A stretch of DNA of 6,020 nt, taken from NCBI GenBank assembly GCA_937871145.1, contig CALMXN010000199.1, positions 1 through 6,020 on the forward strand, in the 5' to 3' direction. This DNA is from an uncultured Clostridia bacterium (GTDB lineage: Bacteria; Bacillota; Clostridia; Oscillospirales; Ruminococcaceae). The notes below the pieces were generated by a model that did no database searches, was not told the origin of the DNA, and saw only the letters and a list, made by a program, of their open reading frames with translations. Positions 5,986 to 6,020 of the stretch are shown here, piece after piece; the stretch's first letter is position 1, and every line of letters starts with the position of its first letter. Position numbers and translations under genes: made by a program.

Positions 5986-6015
5986 GTCATTTCTTGTATC
6001 AAGACAAGAAATGAC
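5986..6015. repeat. Perfect 12-bp inverted repeat with 6-base loop near the contig end
   Basis: GTCATTTCTTGT (5986-5997) and ACAAGAAATGAC (6004-6015) are exact reverse complements around ATCAAG. Neither strand has a T run after it, so it is a poor intrinsic terminator as seen, though sequence beyond 6020 is missing. It sits 5 bases from the end of the window, so an assembly or fold-back artefact is an alternative to a real hairpin. Confidence 0.55.
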
Positions 6016-6020
6016 ATAAA

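Larger units (their letters stand above)
5708..6020 (-). other. Upstream intergenic region and speA leader, no gene found
   Basis: These 313 bases hold no convincing gene in any frame. The frame of speA is closed by a TGA at 5896-5894. The region falls into two parts: 5708-5870 is mostly AT-rich with one very GC-rich patch (about 5752-5787), and 5881-6020 is dense in inverted repeats and GAGCG/GCGAA words unlike the coding sequence. It probably contains the operon promoter and leader. The structures inside are listed separately. Confidence 0.7.

Noticed and set aside
5986..6015. Intrinsic terminator
   Set aside because: The hairpin is perfect but moderately AT-rich, and no T run follows it on either strand within the window.

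Overview
The window is a compact polyamine (spermidine) biosynthesis operon with every gene on the minus strand, so transcription runs from right to left. It looks like a low-GC Firmicute, probably a gut or rumen Clostridium relative (Ruminococcus/Eubacterium-like). The reasons are the AT-rich coding sequence, strong AGGAGG-type ribosome binding sites, a B. subtilis-type SpeA, and tight or overlapping gene junctions. The taxon is an inference from style, not from a marker gene. The left end carries 14 bases matching the end of an Illumina TruSeq adapter, so the window is probably a whole metagenomic or draft contig that stops inside a gene.

Layout in transcription order: 6020-5708 is an upstream non-coding region with several inverted repeats, a weak promoter candidate and a GC-rich leader hairpin. 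Next come speA (5707-4250, arginine decarboxylase), speE (4249-3398, spermidine synthase-type aminopropyltransferase, TTG start), speB (3408-2557, agmatinase-family ureohydrolase), a saccharopine-dehydrogenase-like carboxy(nor)spermidine synthase (2539-1337), a GNAT acetyltransferase (1337-849) and nspC (809-15, carboxy(nor)spermidine decarboxylase, cut off by the contig end). Junctions are 0 nt (speA/speE), 11-nt overlap (speE/speB), 17 nt (speB/dehydrogenase), 1-nt overlap (dehydrogenase/GNAT) and 39 nt (GNAT/nspC). No terminator is visible between genes, so this reads as one transcription unit.

How the genes fit together: SpeA makes agmatine from arginine and SpeB releases urea to give putrescine. 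From there two routes to spermidine are encoded side by side. One is aminopropyl transfer by SpeE, which needs decarboxylated SAM; no speD is in the window. The other is the aspartate-semialdehyde route, in which the dehydrogenase makes carboxyspermidine and NspC decarboxylates it. The same gene set also fits routes that build on agmatine before urea removal (aminopropylagmatine or carboxyaminopropylagmatine). This apparent redundancy, plus an embedded acetyltransferase, is the most interesting biology here. I see no mobile element, CRISPR array, tRNA or rRNA.
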